From a virus, in the IMG/VR virus record IMGVR_UViG_3300012985_000024, positions 1 through 26,161 of that record: a DNA stretch of 26,161 bases; one strand, 5' to 3'. The position numbers were made by a program, and so were the translations under genes. Within the stretch, counting starts at the first letter, position 1, and each line of letters begins with the position of its first letter. A model generated the notes under the pieces. The model saw only the letters and a list, made by a program, of their open reading frames with translations, did not search any database and was not told the DNA's origin. Positions 1 through 5,457 of this stretch are shown here, piece after piece.

Positions 1-641
1 AACGGGAAAAGCTGCATGATAAGACGCGGCTGATCAAAAACGGCGGTTCCAAAGAGGACTGGGACGCGATGAAAAAGCGTGCCGATGAGCTGCTTTTGCC
101 GATCGTCGACCATAAGACGTGGCGGGAAGCCAACGGCATGGCTGATTCCGTCAAGGCTCATAAGCAATGGAAAAAGCTAGGCAAGGGAGCGGAATTCGAG
201 TTGTCTGTCTTTGGCCAGATCAATGGACACCCTGTCAAAGCCAGATATGATGCAGTGAAGAATGGCGTCATACTTGATGTCAAAACGTGCCGATTCCCCC
301 TGACAGACGCCAAAATCATGCAGGTCATAGCTTCCGAGAAATATCACCTGTCGGCCGCAATGTATCTGGAAGTCGGAAAATCCATCGGTCTCGATGTCGA
401 TACGTTCAACTGGGTTTTCGTCGAATCCTTCAGGCCCTATCTCTGCCGGTTCTTTGAGGCCAAACCGAAAATGCTGGAAGTCGGTCTGGAGGAATTCTAC
501 TATGCCCTGGAAAAGCACGGCCAGTGCAAGAAAGATAAGAAGTGGCCCGGTTATACCGAGGAAATAACAGAAATTGATTTGCCTGACTGGTATGAAAGCC
601 GGGAAGCCTGGATGTATGAAGAAACGGAAGGGACGATATGA
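1..641 (+). CDS. RecE/Cas4-like phage exonuclease (PD-(D/E)XK), 5' partial
   Basis: Probable DNA-end exonuclease that would resect double-stranded ends for the annealing protein encoded next. The reading frame is open without a stop from base 3, so the true start lies left of the window; the ATG at 69 is internal. Counting from that Met, the nuclease core shows E42/E44, then D61, then D70-V-K72 (the ExK/DxK element), followed by a Tyr-rich helix with YHLSAAMYLEV near residues 92-102. This matches the Q/Y motif of RecE-type, DUF3799-like PDDEXK nucleases. The stop codon overlaps the next start as ATGA, with GGAAGGG upstream acting as ribosome binding site. Exonuclease plus annealing protein is a standard phage recombination pair. 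Family call is strong; RecE as opposed to another PDDEXK exonuclease is less certain. Confidence 0.8.
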   Translation, partial: REKLHDKTRLIKNGGSKEDWDAMKKRADELLLPIVDHKTWREANGMADSVKAHKQWKKLGKGAEFELSVFGQINGHPVKARYDAVKNGVILDVKTCRFPLTDAKIMQVIASEKYHLSAAMYLEVGKSIGLDVDTFNWVFVESFRPYLCRFFEAKPKMLEVGLEEFYYALEKHGQCKKDKKWPGYTEEITEIDLPDWYESREAWMYEETEGTI

Positions 642-1525
642 ACGCGATCGTAAAGACCAGTAGCAAAAATGCCCTCATAGCGGCTGAAATCAAGGAAACG
701 GCTGAGCTATACGGCATTAGGGATGATGAGATTGTTCACCTCAAGCGGGCTTATTTCTTTGGCACGATCAGCAGCGGACTGGTCCCTGACATTTATAAAG
801 GCGACGTTGCATCCCTATTCGCCATGAGCGTGCTTGCCGATCAAATGCAGTGCTCTCTGATCGAGGTTTTGAACGGCGGCTATATGGTTCACGGCCGACA
901 CGGCTGGTATACCGAGTTCAAAATCAAACGCGTTCAAGCACTCGGCATACTGAAAGATCTGGATTATGAAGTTTCAGGCGACACCGTCGACGCTCTTAAG
1001 GTCCGATCCTATGCGTTCCGAGCCGATGGAACCAAGGTCCTCGGCACGCCGGTAAGCATGGCAATGGCCAAAGCGGAAGGCTGGACGCGAAATTCTAAAT
1101 ATAAGACCATGCCTCTATACATGCTGAAAAAACGCGCGGCATCCTTTCTGATCAATGAAGTTGCCCCGCATGTATTCGGGAAATCGTCCACTTCAGTCGA
1201 GGAATTGGAGGACGACAGCAAGCCACAACGGAAAAAGGAAGGCCCTTCCACCTCTGATCGGTTGGCCATGGATATGGAAATGGATGTTGAAGTTGTTGAG
1301 GCAGAGCCCGCAGAGCCCGCAGCAGCGTCGGAACCCGAACCAGCGCCTGAACCGGCTCCAACCGAGGACCAGCACCGCCTCGATATGCTCAAAAAGGTGA
1401 TGGACCGGCTGAACGAACTGAGTTGGGATGGTGACAAAATATTGGAAAAGACCGGCAAGCCATTGTCGATGATCAAGCGGGCAAGCGCCGTTGACCTGGC
1501 CAAGATATATGGAGATTTGAAATGA
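638..1525 (+). CDS. RecT-like single-strand annealing protein
   Basis: Probable annealing recombinase working with the upstream exonuclease. The first roughly 185 residues have the RecT-type layout seen in many phages: an N-terminal helical region, the stretch KGDVASLFAMSVLADQM, a beta-rich core with GGYMVHGRHGWYTEFKIKR, and a helix with MPLYMLKKRAASFLINE. After about residue 195 comes a low-complexity acidic Ala/Pro/Glu linker (about 215-245), then a small helical C-terminal domain of about 50 residues. Length (295) is usual for the family. The gene starts inside the exonuclease stop (ATGA) and its own stop overlaps the next start in the same way. ERF or another annealing family is possible, but neighbour and core pattern favour RecT. 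Confidence 0.72.
   Translation: MNAIVKTSSKNALIAAEIKETAELYGIRDDEIVHLKRAYFFGTISSGLVPDIYKGDVASLFAMSVLADQMQCSLIEVLNGGYMVHGRHGWYTEFKIKRVQALGILKDLDYEVSGDTVDALKVRSYAFRADGTKVLGTPVSMAMAKAEGWTRNSKYKTMPLYMLKKRAASFLINEVAPHVFGKSSTSVEELEDDSKPQRKKEGPSTSDRLAMDMEMDVEVVEAEPAEPAAASEPEPAPEPAPTEDQHRLDMLKKVMDRLNELSWDGDKILEKTGKPLSMIKRASAVDLAKIYGDLK
1511..1525 (+). repeat. first copy of 15-base operon junction repeat
   Basis: GGAGATTTGAAATGA appears here and again at 1738-1752. Each copy contains a Shine-Dalgarno (GGAG), the codons for the C-terminal Asp-Leu-Lys of the upstream protein, its TGA stop, and the overlapping ATG of the next gene. Confidence 0.8.
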
Positions 1526-1752
1526 AACCAACCATAGGCCGGATTGTTCATTTCGAGGACTGGTTATACGGGACTTGCGCGGCGATTATAACGAATGTCG
1601 ATCTTGATAATGACCGCTGCTTGCTCGGCCTGTTTCATAAAGGACCGCCAGGGGAGTATCAACCATCGGTCGTCTATCACGCAGCTAATTTTTCAGAGAC
1701 ACCAAAGCAAGGCCACTGGTCGTGGCCGCCGATCGAGGGAGATTTGAAATGA
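1522..1752 (+). CDS. small phage protein of unknown function, 76 aa
   Basis: Function not recognised. The pattern GRIVHFEDW...CAAIITNV...GLFHKGP...HWSWPP is that of a small beta-rich protein often seen in phage early regions, where it is uncharacterised; that is recalled, not searched. The start ATG sits in the RecT-like gene's stop (ATGA) and is preceded by GGAGATTTGAA, which also encodes the RecT-like C-terminus. The protein ends GDLK, exactly as the upstream protein does, because the same 15-base junction recurs at its 3' end. It is clearly in the recombination operon and translationally coupled. Confidence 0.7.
   Translation: MKPTIGRIVHFEDWLYGTCAAIITNVDLDNDRCLLGLFHKGPPGEYQPSVVYHAANFSETPKQGHWSWPPIEGDLK
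1738..1752 (+). repeat. second copy of 15-base operon junction repeat
   Basis: Identical to 1511-1525. It joins the 76-residue gene to the 59-residue gene and supports 1749 as the start of the latter. Confidence 0.8.
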
Positions 1753-1928
1753 TTGAGACAGAATTTGACGTGATAATCAAAGCCTATGAATTGGGAATGA
1801 GACGGCAGCAGGAAATCAGTGCGAATGTCAGAATTAATGATCAACTTCCGCCGCCGCCAACAGATGAACTGATGCAGCTACGCGATCTAATATCAATGCG
1901 GGAAGTTATCGCTTCCCTCGAAGCCTGA
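1749..1928 (+). CDS. hypothetical small protein, 59 aa
   Basis: Function not recognised. I choose the ATG at 1749 because it overlaps the preceding stop as ATGA and has GGGAGA nine bases upstream; an in-frame ATG at 1722 would run 31 bases into the previous gene without need. The protein is acidic and helical with a short Pro run (residues 34-37) in the middle. It is the last gene of the plus-strand operon. Its final 23 bases are antisense to the end of the convergent minus-strand gene at 1906-2100. Confidence 0.6.
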   Translation: MIETEFDVIIKAYELGMRRQQEISANVRINDQLPPPPTDELMQLRDLISMREVIASLEA

Positions 1929-2100
1929 TCAGCTGATAAAGATACTCCAGCTTATCATTCGTGTCGTGAAAGTGGTTCAGCACCTGCATTTTAAACGCCT
2001 CATAGCCGTTGGTCAGATCCTCGATCTGATCGCGGCTGAGAGTCTCGATCAAAGAGAACTGACTATCCAGGATCTTTTTGTCGGTTTCAAATCCAGCCAT
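1906..2100 (-). CDS. hypothetical helical protein, 64 aa
   Basis: Function not recognised. A longer frame opens at 2250, but it would lie mostly over the VRR-NUC gene and starts with a basic shadow-like stretch. The ATG at 2100 gives a 14-base overlap with the VRR-NUC stop, the usual spacing for coupled phage genes. The product is acidic at the N-terminal side and predicted helical throughout (LIETLSRDQIEDLTNGYEAF), with a basic tail ending RLRGKR. It is the last gene of the minus-strand late operon and overlaps the convergent plus-strand operon by 23 bases. Confidence 0.55.
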   Translation of the reverse strand: MAGFETDKKILDSQFSLIETLSRDQIEDLTNGYEAFKMQVLNHFHDTNDKLEYLYQLIRLRGKR

Positions 2101-2458
2101 TGATTTTGACCAATTCTGAAATATCTTCGAAAGAGCGAACAACATAATAGGATCCCCCAGAGCGTCTGAATTTCTCTGAGAACGCAATCTGACTCTGCAG
2201 GATTTTACCCTTGGGCGTTTTGACTTCGATCGCAACGGCATGACCGTCAATGACTCCGAGGATGTCTGCGATACCGTTCGGTCGGTACCTGTTCTCTCTT
2301 TTGCGTCCCCGGATTCCGATGCTATCGTTTTGCCAGAACATCCCGTCAGTATTCACGTTCAGATATTCAATGATCTGATTCTGTAAATACTTTTCGGAGA
2401 TAAATTCCTTTACATCCATAGCTTGAGGCTCGTCTGCAAATACCGCTTTTGGCCCCAT
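2087..2458 (-). CDS. VRR-NUC domain nuclease
   Basis: Small stand-alone PD-(D/E)XK nuclease of the VRR-NUC family, the type phages use on branched or flapped DNA during replication, recombination or packaging. The core is visible: E31 in the first helix (QNQIIEYL), D65 in NGIADILG, E78-V-K80 in AIEVKTPKG, Q88 and Q90 after it, then the closing strand YYVVRSFEDI. A start at 2458 has AGGGGA upstream but overlaps the previous gene by 49 bases; the ATG at 2419 (M14) would overlap by 10 bases with a weaker ribosome site. Both keep the full catalytic domain. It sits at the end of the late operon, opposite the exonuclease/annealing pair. Confidence 0.85.
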   Translation of the reverse strand: MGPKAVFADEPQAMDVKEFISEKYLQNQIIEYLNVNTDGMFWQNDSIGIRGRKRENRYRPNGIADILGVIDGHAVAIEVKTPKGKILQSQIAFSEKFRRSGGSYYVVRSFEDISELVKINGWI

Positions 2459-3504
2459 TGCATCCCCTGTCCTTCATATTCGAAACGTGGGCGAATCATC
2501 CATGAAAAACCTAGCATTCGGCGAATATCAGAATTCAGCGAAGTTTCCAGCTGATCCTGCTCAAAATAAAGATCCAAACCTCGTACTGGGAAAAAACCAA
2601 ACCGACCATAGCTAGTTAAGATTCCTTTACTCTGGTCGCTATCCTGCTGCAAAAAGATATACGCGTGTCCCTTGGATATTCGAGTCGAGTAGCCAAGCAA
2701 GGTTTGAATCCCGTCCTGGACGCGGGCGTGGACGCCGAATTCAAACTTTTCAATCCTTTTCAGTTTCACGTCCCATATCAATTCCGGTTTGTCGTCCGCA
2801 TCGTTTTTAGGAAAATTATCTTTTCCCTTTACAATATCTATATCCGAATGCGCGATCATAACTTTCGACTCGAACCAACGATTGAGCCATGTCACCTGTC
2901 CGATGAATTTTTCGGATCCGCGGCCGAATCCGTTCGCTTTTTTGATGGAAAGATCGTGGTTATTGCTTTGAATCCCAATAGCAGGGATCCAATAACCGAG
3001 CTTAAAAGCCAAACTATGAGTGTCAATATCGACATGATAGTTTACCCCGTAGTTTCGCGTCTGATAGACTCGGTCTCGCCCAAAATATCCAGCAGAGCCA
3101 AACAAACTAAGGCCATCATGTCTAAGAGCCAGTTGGCCCACCGTATACATGTGGAAATTATCCCGCTGTCCTGTGTCTGCATCCCGAATCTCCATCGAAC
3201 GATAGTCGATTCCAAGGTCCAGAAAGTCAGCTTCACCGAGACCGAAGAACTCCCGCGCCTCACCCTCGCGGGCGAAGCTTGCCATGAATTCCTCGGTCAT
3301 CGCACGTCCATAGTTGTTCAAAACATCCCCGCCATCCCCAGTGAGATGGCAGGTTCCGCAATTTGAATAGCCGTGGACTATAGTCTGAGGATAACAGAGC
3401 GCTGGATCACTTATCAATAGTGCCAGTGACAGTAAGCGAATCGCCGATAAGAATGTCTTTATAGCTGACTTCAGCAATGCCAAATTCCTTACGGTTGATT
3501 TCAA
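2410..3504 (-). CDS. exported CxxCH protein with putative outer-membrane beta-barrel
   Basis: Predicted extracytoplasmic protein with a single covalent-haem motif, C49-G-T-C52-H53, in the context HGYSNCGTCHLTGDGG...NNYGRAM just after a signal peptide (hydrophobic core about residues 24-37). The remaining 280 or so residues are rich in alternating aromatic and polar residues, as expected for a transmembrane beta-barrel, ending in Leu-Trp-Met. Proteins of this layout, a CxxCH next to Asn-Tyr-Gly-Arg then a barrel, occur in Bdellovibrio-like and other delta-type bacteria; their function is not settled. The ATG at 3504 overlaps the YceI gene by 98 bases; a TTG at 3477 with AAGGA eight bases upstream fits the signal peptide better. 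No haem partner domain is recognisable. The gene follows the YceI gene and precedes the nuclease. Confidence 0.75.
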   Translation of the reverse strand: MKSTVRNLALLKSAIKTFLSAIRLLSLALLISDPALCYPQTIVHGYSNCGTCHLTGDGGDVLNNYGRAMTEEFMASFAREGEAREFFGLGEADFLDLGIDYRSMEIRDADTGQRDNFHMYTVGQLALRHDGLSLFGSAGYFGRDRVYQTRNYGVNYHVDIDTHSLAFKLGYWIPAIGIQSNNHDLSIKKANGFGRGSEKFIGQVTWLNRWFESKVMIAHSDIDIVKGKDNFPKNDADDKPELIWDVKLKRIEKFEFGVHARVQDGIQTLLGYSTRISKGHAYIFLQQDSDQSKGILTSYGRFGFFPVRGLDLYFEQDQLETSLNSDIRRMLGFSWMIRPRFEYEGQGMQWGQKRYLQTSLKLWM

Positions 3505-3898
3505 ATTTGAACCCGTAGCCTATGCTCGACTTATCCGCGGTTCCCATGATCCGCTTTTCGATGCCGTGAAGGGTGAGATTTCCAGTGAACGCGCCGCCCG
3601 CCTCTGGCATAGGATCAAGCTTCAGCGTGGCCTTTGGGAATTTGGCAGTTTCCAGATATTTTTCATGCATATGGGTGCTCCGAACGCCGCCGTCAAGCTT
3701 GGTCGCGTCGACCGTGAATTCCCCGGAAACCTTCCCTCCCTCGATCTTTGGCTTGCCCTCGATAACGCAGCCAGCAATCGTGAAATCCAGAGTTCCCTTG
3801 ATCGCATGGCCCGAGATTTCACACTTGCCAGCTGCCATGACAAAACCGCTGGTCAAACATAATGCAATGGAAATGAGCGTGAAAACCTGCTTTAACAT
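3407..3898 (-). CDS. YceI-family periplasmic protein
   Basis: Small secreted lipocalin-like protein; YceI folds bind isoprenoid or other lipid ligands, and some members are linked to electron transport or stress. Signal peptide at residues 1-23 (FTLISIALCLTSGFVMAAG). The family signature is clear: GEFTVDATKLDGG, then RSTHMHEKYLETAKFPKATL at 73-92, LHGIEKRI near 110-117, and the closing FEINRKEFGIA. Cys26 and Cys44 could form a disulfide. AGGGA lies eight bases before the ATG, and a GATAAT hexamer is 29 bases upstream. It is the first gene after the endolysin and its end overlaps the CxxCH barrel gene, so the pair is probably co-expressed. Phage-borne YceI is unusual. Confidence 0.88.
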   Translation of the reverse strand: MLKQVFTLISIALCLTSGFVMAAGKCEISGHAIKGTLDFTIAGCVIEGKPKIEGGKVSGEFTVDATKLDGGVRSTHMHEKYLETAKFPKATLKLDPMPEAGGAFTGNLTLHGIEKRIMGTADKSSIGYGFKFEINRKEFGIAEVSYKDILIGDSLTVTGTIDK

Positions 3899-3927
3899 GA
3901 GTCTAGTCCCTGAATTTGAGGTTGTGA

Positions 3928-3933
3928 ATTATC
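3928..3933 (-). promoter_or_regulatory. candidate -10 element upstream of YceI gene
   Basis: GATAAT preceded by C on the minus strand, matching TATAAT at five of six positions. No good -35 hexamer is visible 16-18 bases upstream. The same CGATAAT precedes the large CxxCH lipoprotein gene, which makes it worth marking. Confidence 0.35.
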
Positions 3934-3960
3934 GGCTATTTGAGCATAGGAGCCTGAAGT

Positions 3961-4080
3961 ATGGGAAGCAAAAAAGAACCGGCGCCGATTCTGGACATGA
4001 ATTTTTTGAAGAAAAGGCTGGTCGATAGGATCCTGCCAGGGATCATCAAACCAGCCAGTGAAAAACTCCTGCGTGACTAG
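3961..4080 (+). CDS. possible small protein, 39 aa, divergent from YceI gene
   Basis: Function not recognised. The ATG has an AGGAG eight bases upstream, a better ribosome site than many annotated genes here. The product is basic and helical, starting MGSKKEPAPILDMNFLKKRL and ending KLLRD. Its stop TAG shares a CTAG palindrome with the stop of the convergent endolysin gene. It fills the gap between the endolysin and YceI genes on the strand opposite to both. No convincing plus-strand promoter is visible. It could be a small regulator or a chance frame; the ribosome site and neat fit favour a real gene only moderately. Confidence 0.4.
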   Translation: MGSKKEPAPILDMNFLKKRLVDRILPGIIKPASEKLLRD

Positions 4081-4469
4081 TCGTTGGCCTTCTTTTTGTA
4101 AAGGCTCACCCAGAGCACTTTTTGATCCAGCCGGGTATCGACATGAAAGTGCTTGGGATAAATCCCAACACTAAAGCCGAGCGCACACGCCGCGGAAATG
4201 AATTGAAACCGTATCGCACCGTTCCACCGGGTATGGTCGACATCGACTGCAATGCCGTCCAGGTGCTTTGAGCTGCCGGCACCGCCCACCCGGGCATTAT
4301 ATTCCGGTGTCCTGAACCCACCGCCCGGTGCGATAAGGAATGGGACACCGACAATGTTTCGAAGCTTTTGAAGCTTATAAATGAACTCCGCATTCATTTT
4401 TGCCGTATTGGTGTCGGGTGACCAGAATTCATCTTCATAGAAATCAACGCTTAGTTTTTTTCTGTTCAT
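4077..4469 (-). CDS. M15-family peptidase endolysin
   Basis: Zinc peptidase expected to cut peptidoglycan cross-bridges and release progeny. The M15 (VanY/peptidase M15_3-like) core is visible: R53 in GGGFRTPEYN, the zinc motif S67-K-H69 with D76 (GSSKHLDGIAVDV), and the third ligand in HFHVD at H108 with D111. At 130 residues it is a stand-alone catalytic domain with no cell-wall binding domain and no signal peptide, so it needs a holin or similar protein for export. It overlaps the preceding membrane-protein gene by 26 bases, which fits a lysis cassette. Confidence 0.85.
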   Translation of the reverse strand: MNRKKLSVDFYEDEFWSPDTNTAKMNAEFIYKLQKLRNIVGVPFLIAPGGGFRTPEYNARVGGAGSSKHLDGIAVDVDHTRWNGAIRFQFISAACALGFSVGIYPKHFHVDTRLDQKVLWVSLYKKKAND

Positions 4470-4767
4470 ATGCTTTTAGAACCCCCCGAAGCTGTTCGTG
4501 CTCTGCCTTTAGACGCGCGTGCTCTTCCTGCAAATCAAAAAACTTTTGCCGGTATTCCAGAAGTTCCGTTTTCATTTTCTCCAACTCCGCCTTCAGCTCT
4601 TCGACCTGTTCGTTGAGATGTTCTAAGATCTTGTCCTTTTCCTGATTCTGTAACTCCATTTTTTTGAGTGAGTAATAGGGTAATCTTTTCAGAGCATAGA
4701 GCACGACCAAAACCCCGAGTGTCAACGGGCTGAAATCCTTCAAGTGCTGAATCAACACAGGATCCAT
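4444..4767 (-). CDS. single-TM coiled-coil protein, putative holin or inner spanin
   Basis: Lysis-cassette membrane protein, 107 residues. I choose the ATG at 4767 because GGAGG lies four bases upstream; an in-frame ATG at 4815 falls inside a terminator hairpin. Residues 12-26 (FSPLTLGVLVVLYAL) form one short membrane segment near the N-terminus, followed by a charged heptad-rich coiled coil from about 35 to 98. One N-terminal anchor plus a long coiled coil resembles an i-spanin (Rz-like) more than a classic multi-span holin, but no outer spanin lipoprotein is obvious beside it unless a neighbouring lipoprotein serves. The gene runs directly into the endolysin gene. Role inferred from position and topology only. 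Confidence 0.6.
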   Translation of the reverse strand: MDPVLIQHLKDFSPLTLGVLVVLYALKRLPYYSLKKMELQNQEKDKILEHLNEQVEELKAELEKMKTELLEYRQKFFDLQEEHARLKAEHEQLRGVLKAYEQKKTKR

Positions 4768-4797
4768 CGTGCCTCCAAAAACAAAAAATGGTTGTAA

Positions 4798-4827
4798 TAA
4801 AAAAGGACGCTGCATGATTCATGCCGC
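4798..4827 (-). terminator. rho-independent terminator after the cytochrome group
   Basis: On the minus strand CGC-g-GCATGA-a-TCATGC-a-GCG folds as a nine-pair hairpin with one mismatch, followed after TCC by TTTTTATT. It lies between the 67-residue gene and the lysis genes, so lysis transcription needs read-through or antitermination unless a promoter lies in the short gap. Confidence 0.6.
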
Positions 4828-4906
4828 GCCCTTCGCCTTTTTCTATACTTCCAGGAGTTATGAAAACAAAGCTCGATGTCCCTACACTCTCGCACAGAAA
4901 AGCATA

Positions 4907-5110
4907 TTACGTGGGCTGTGATATTGCTTCAAAAAAATCACGTTGGCGCTGTTCGAAATAGTTTTTGTCGATGGTGCAGATCATCTTCCCGTCCACGTGG
5001 AAAAGGAAATGACCTGACCTTGATTCGACCGTATCGAATTCGAGGTCAACCTTTCGGCGCTTTGGAACCCGCGCTGAAACGTGATCGTTGTAATCGTGAT
5101 AAGCGCTCAC
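4907..5110 (-). CDS. hypothetical protein, 67 aa, GTG start
   Basis: Function not recognised. The GTG start has AAGGA nine bases upstream in the 12-base gap after the small cytochrome gene, so it is likely translated from the same message. The product is soluble, with charged N-terminal part, a beta-hairpin-like middle (SGHFLFHVDGKMICTIDKNYF) and a helical tail. No signal peptide. It lies between the cytochrome gene and a terminator, and may be the last gene of the cytochrome group or an isolated lysis-region protein. An ATG five bases before the GTG opens only a two-codon frame. Confidence 0.55.
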   Translation of the reverse strand: MSAYHDYNDHVSARVPKRRKVDLEFDTVESRSGHFLFHVDGKMICTIDKNYFEQRQRDFFEAISQPT

Positions 5111-5122
5111 TTCATTCGATCC

Positions 5123-5440
5123 TTAAAAAAAACCAAGGAACTTAGTCTTGTCCCCCGCGCTCATTTGAGAAGCGTATGGGGGAGGCATGGTCGAATTCTG
5201 AACGCGCGACTTGGCAGACGATGCAATCAGCGCCTGCTCGGTTTTGGTGAAAGGTGCAGTCGCATGACACTCGACACAATATTTTTGCATTACTGCCTGC
5301 GCATCAGCGAAGCTGGTTTTCCCGCCTGGCTGAGGCGTGGGCGTCGGAGTTGGTCCGGGAATAGGCTGCTGCGCCTGCTGCTGAGGTGCAGGGCCCCCGC
5401 AGGAAACGATCAGAAAAACGATTGCCAGCAGAAATTTCAT
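5123..5440 (-). CDS. small monohaem c-type cytochrome lipoprotein
   Basis: Exported electron carrier. Residues 1-13 are a lipoprotein signal (FLLAIVFLIVSC, lipidated Cys14), followed by a Pro/Gln/Thr-rich tether (about 17-40) and a compact cytochrome c domain. The haem attachment site is C55-V-E-C58-H59, and the expected axial Met is M85 in STMPPP, which is the usual class I arrangement. At 105 residues it is a short, single-domain member. AGGAG lies seven bases before the ATG. It follows the large CxxCH lipoprotein by 17 bases, so both should be co-transcribed; together they could form an electron-transfer pair on the periplasmic side. Such genes normally belong to the host, not a phage. Confidence 0.85.
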   Translation of the reverse strand: MKFLLAIVFLIVSCGGPAPQQQAQQPIPGPTPTPTPQPGGKTSFADAQAVMQKYCVECHATAPFTKTEQALIASSAKSRVQNSTMPPPYASQMSAGDKTKFLGFF

Positions 5441-5457
5441 CGTTCCACTCCTATCGA

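Noticed and set aside
1290-1370. Low-complexity GC-rich repeat
   Set aside because: It only encodes the Ala/Glu/Pro linker of the RecT-like protein.
1906-2250. 114-residue minus-strand version of the terminal gene
   Set aside because: Its first 50 residues are a basic shadow of the VRR-NUC gene; the ATG at 2100 fits better.
2665-3366. 233-residue plus-strand frame
   Set aside because: Antisense to the CxxCH barrel gene, whose signal peptide and haem motif show it is real.
4535-4822. 95-residue minus-strand frame over the coiled-coil gene
   Set aside because: Out of frame with the gene that has the GGAGG site, and its start lies in a terminator hairpin.
4811-4823. 13-base palindrome GCATGATTCATGC as an operator
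   Set aside because: It forms the upper stem of the terminator at 4798-4827.
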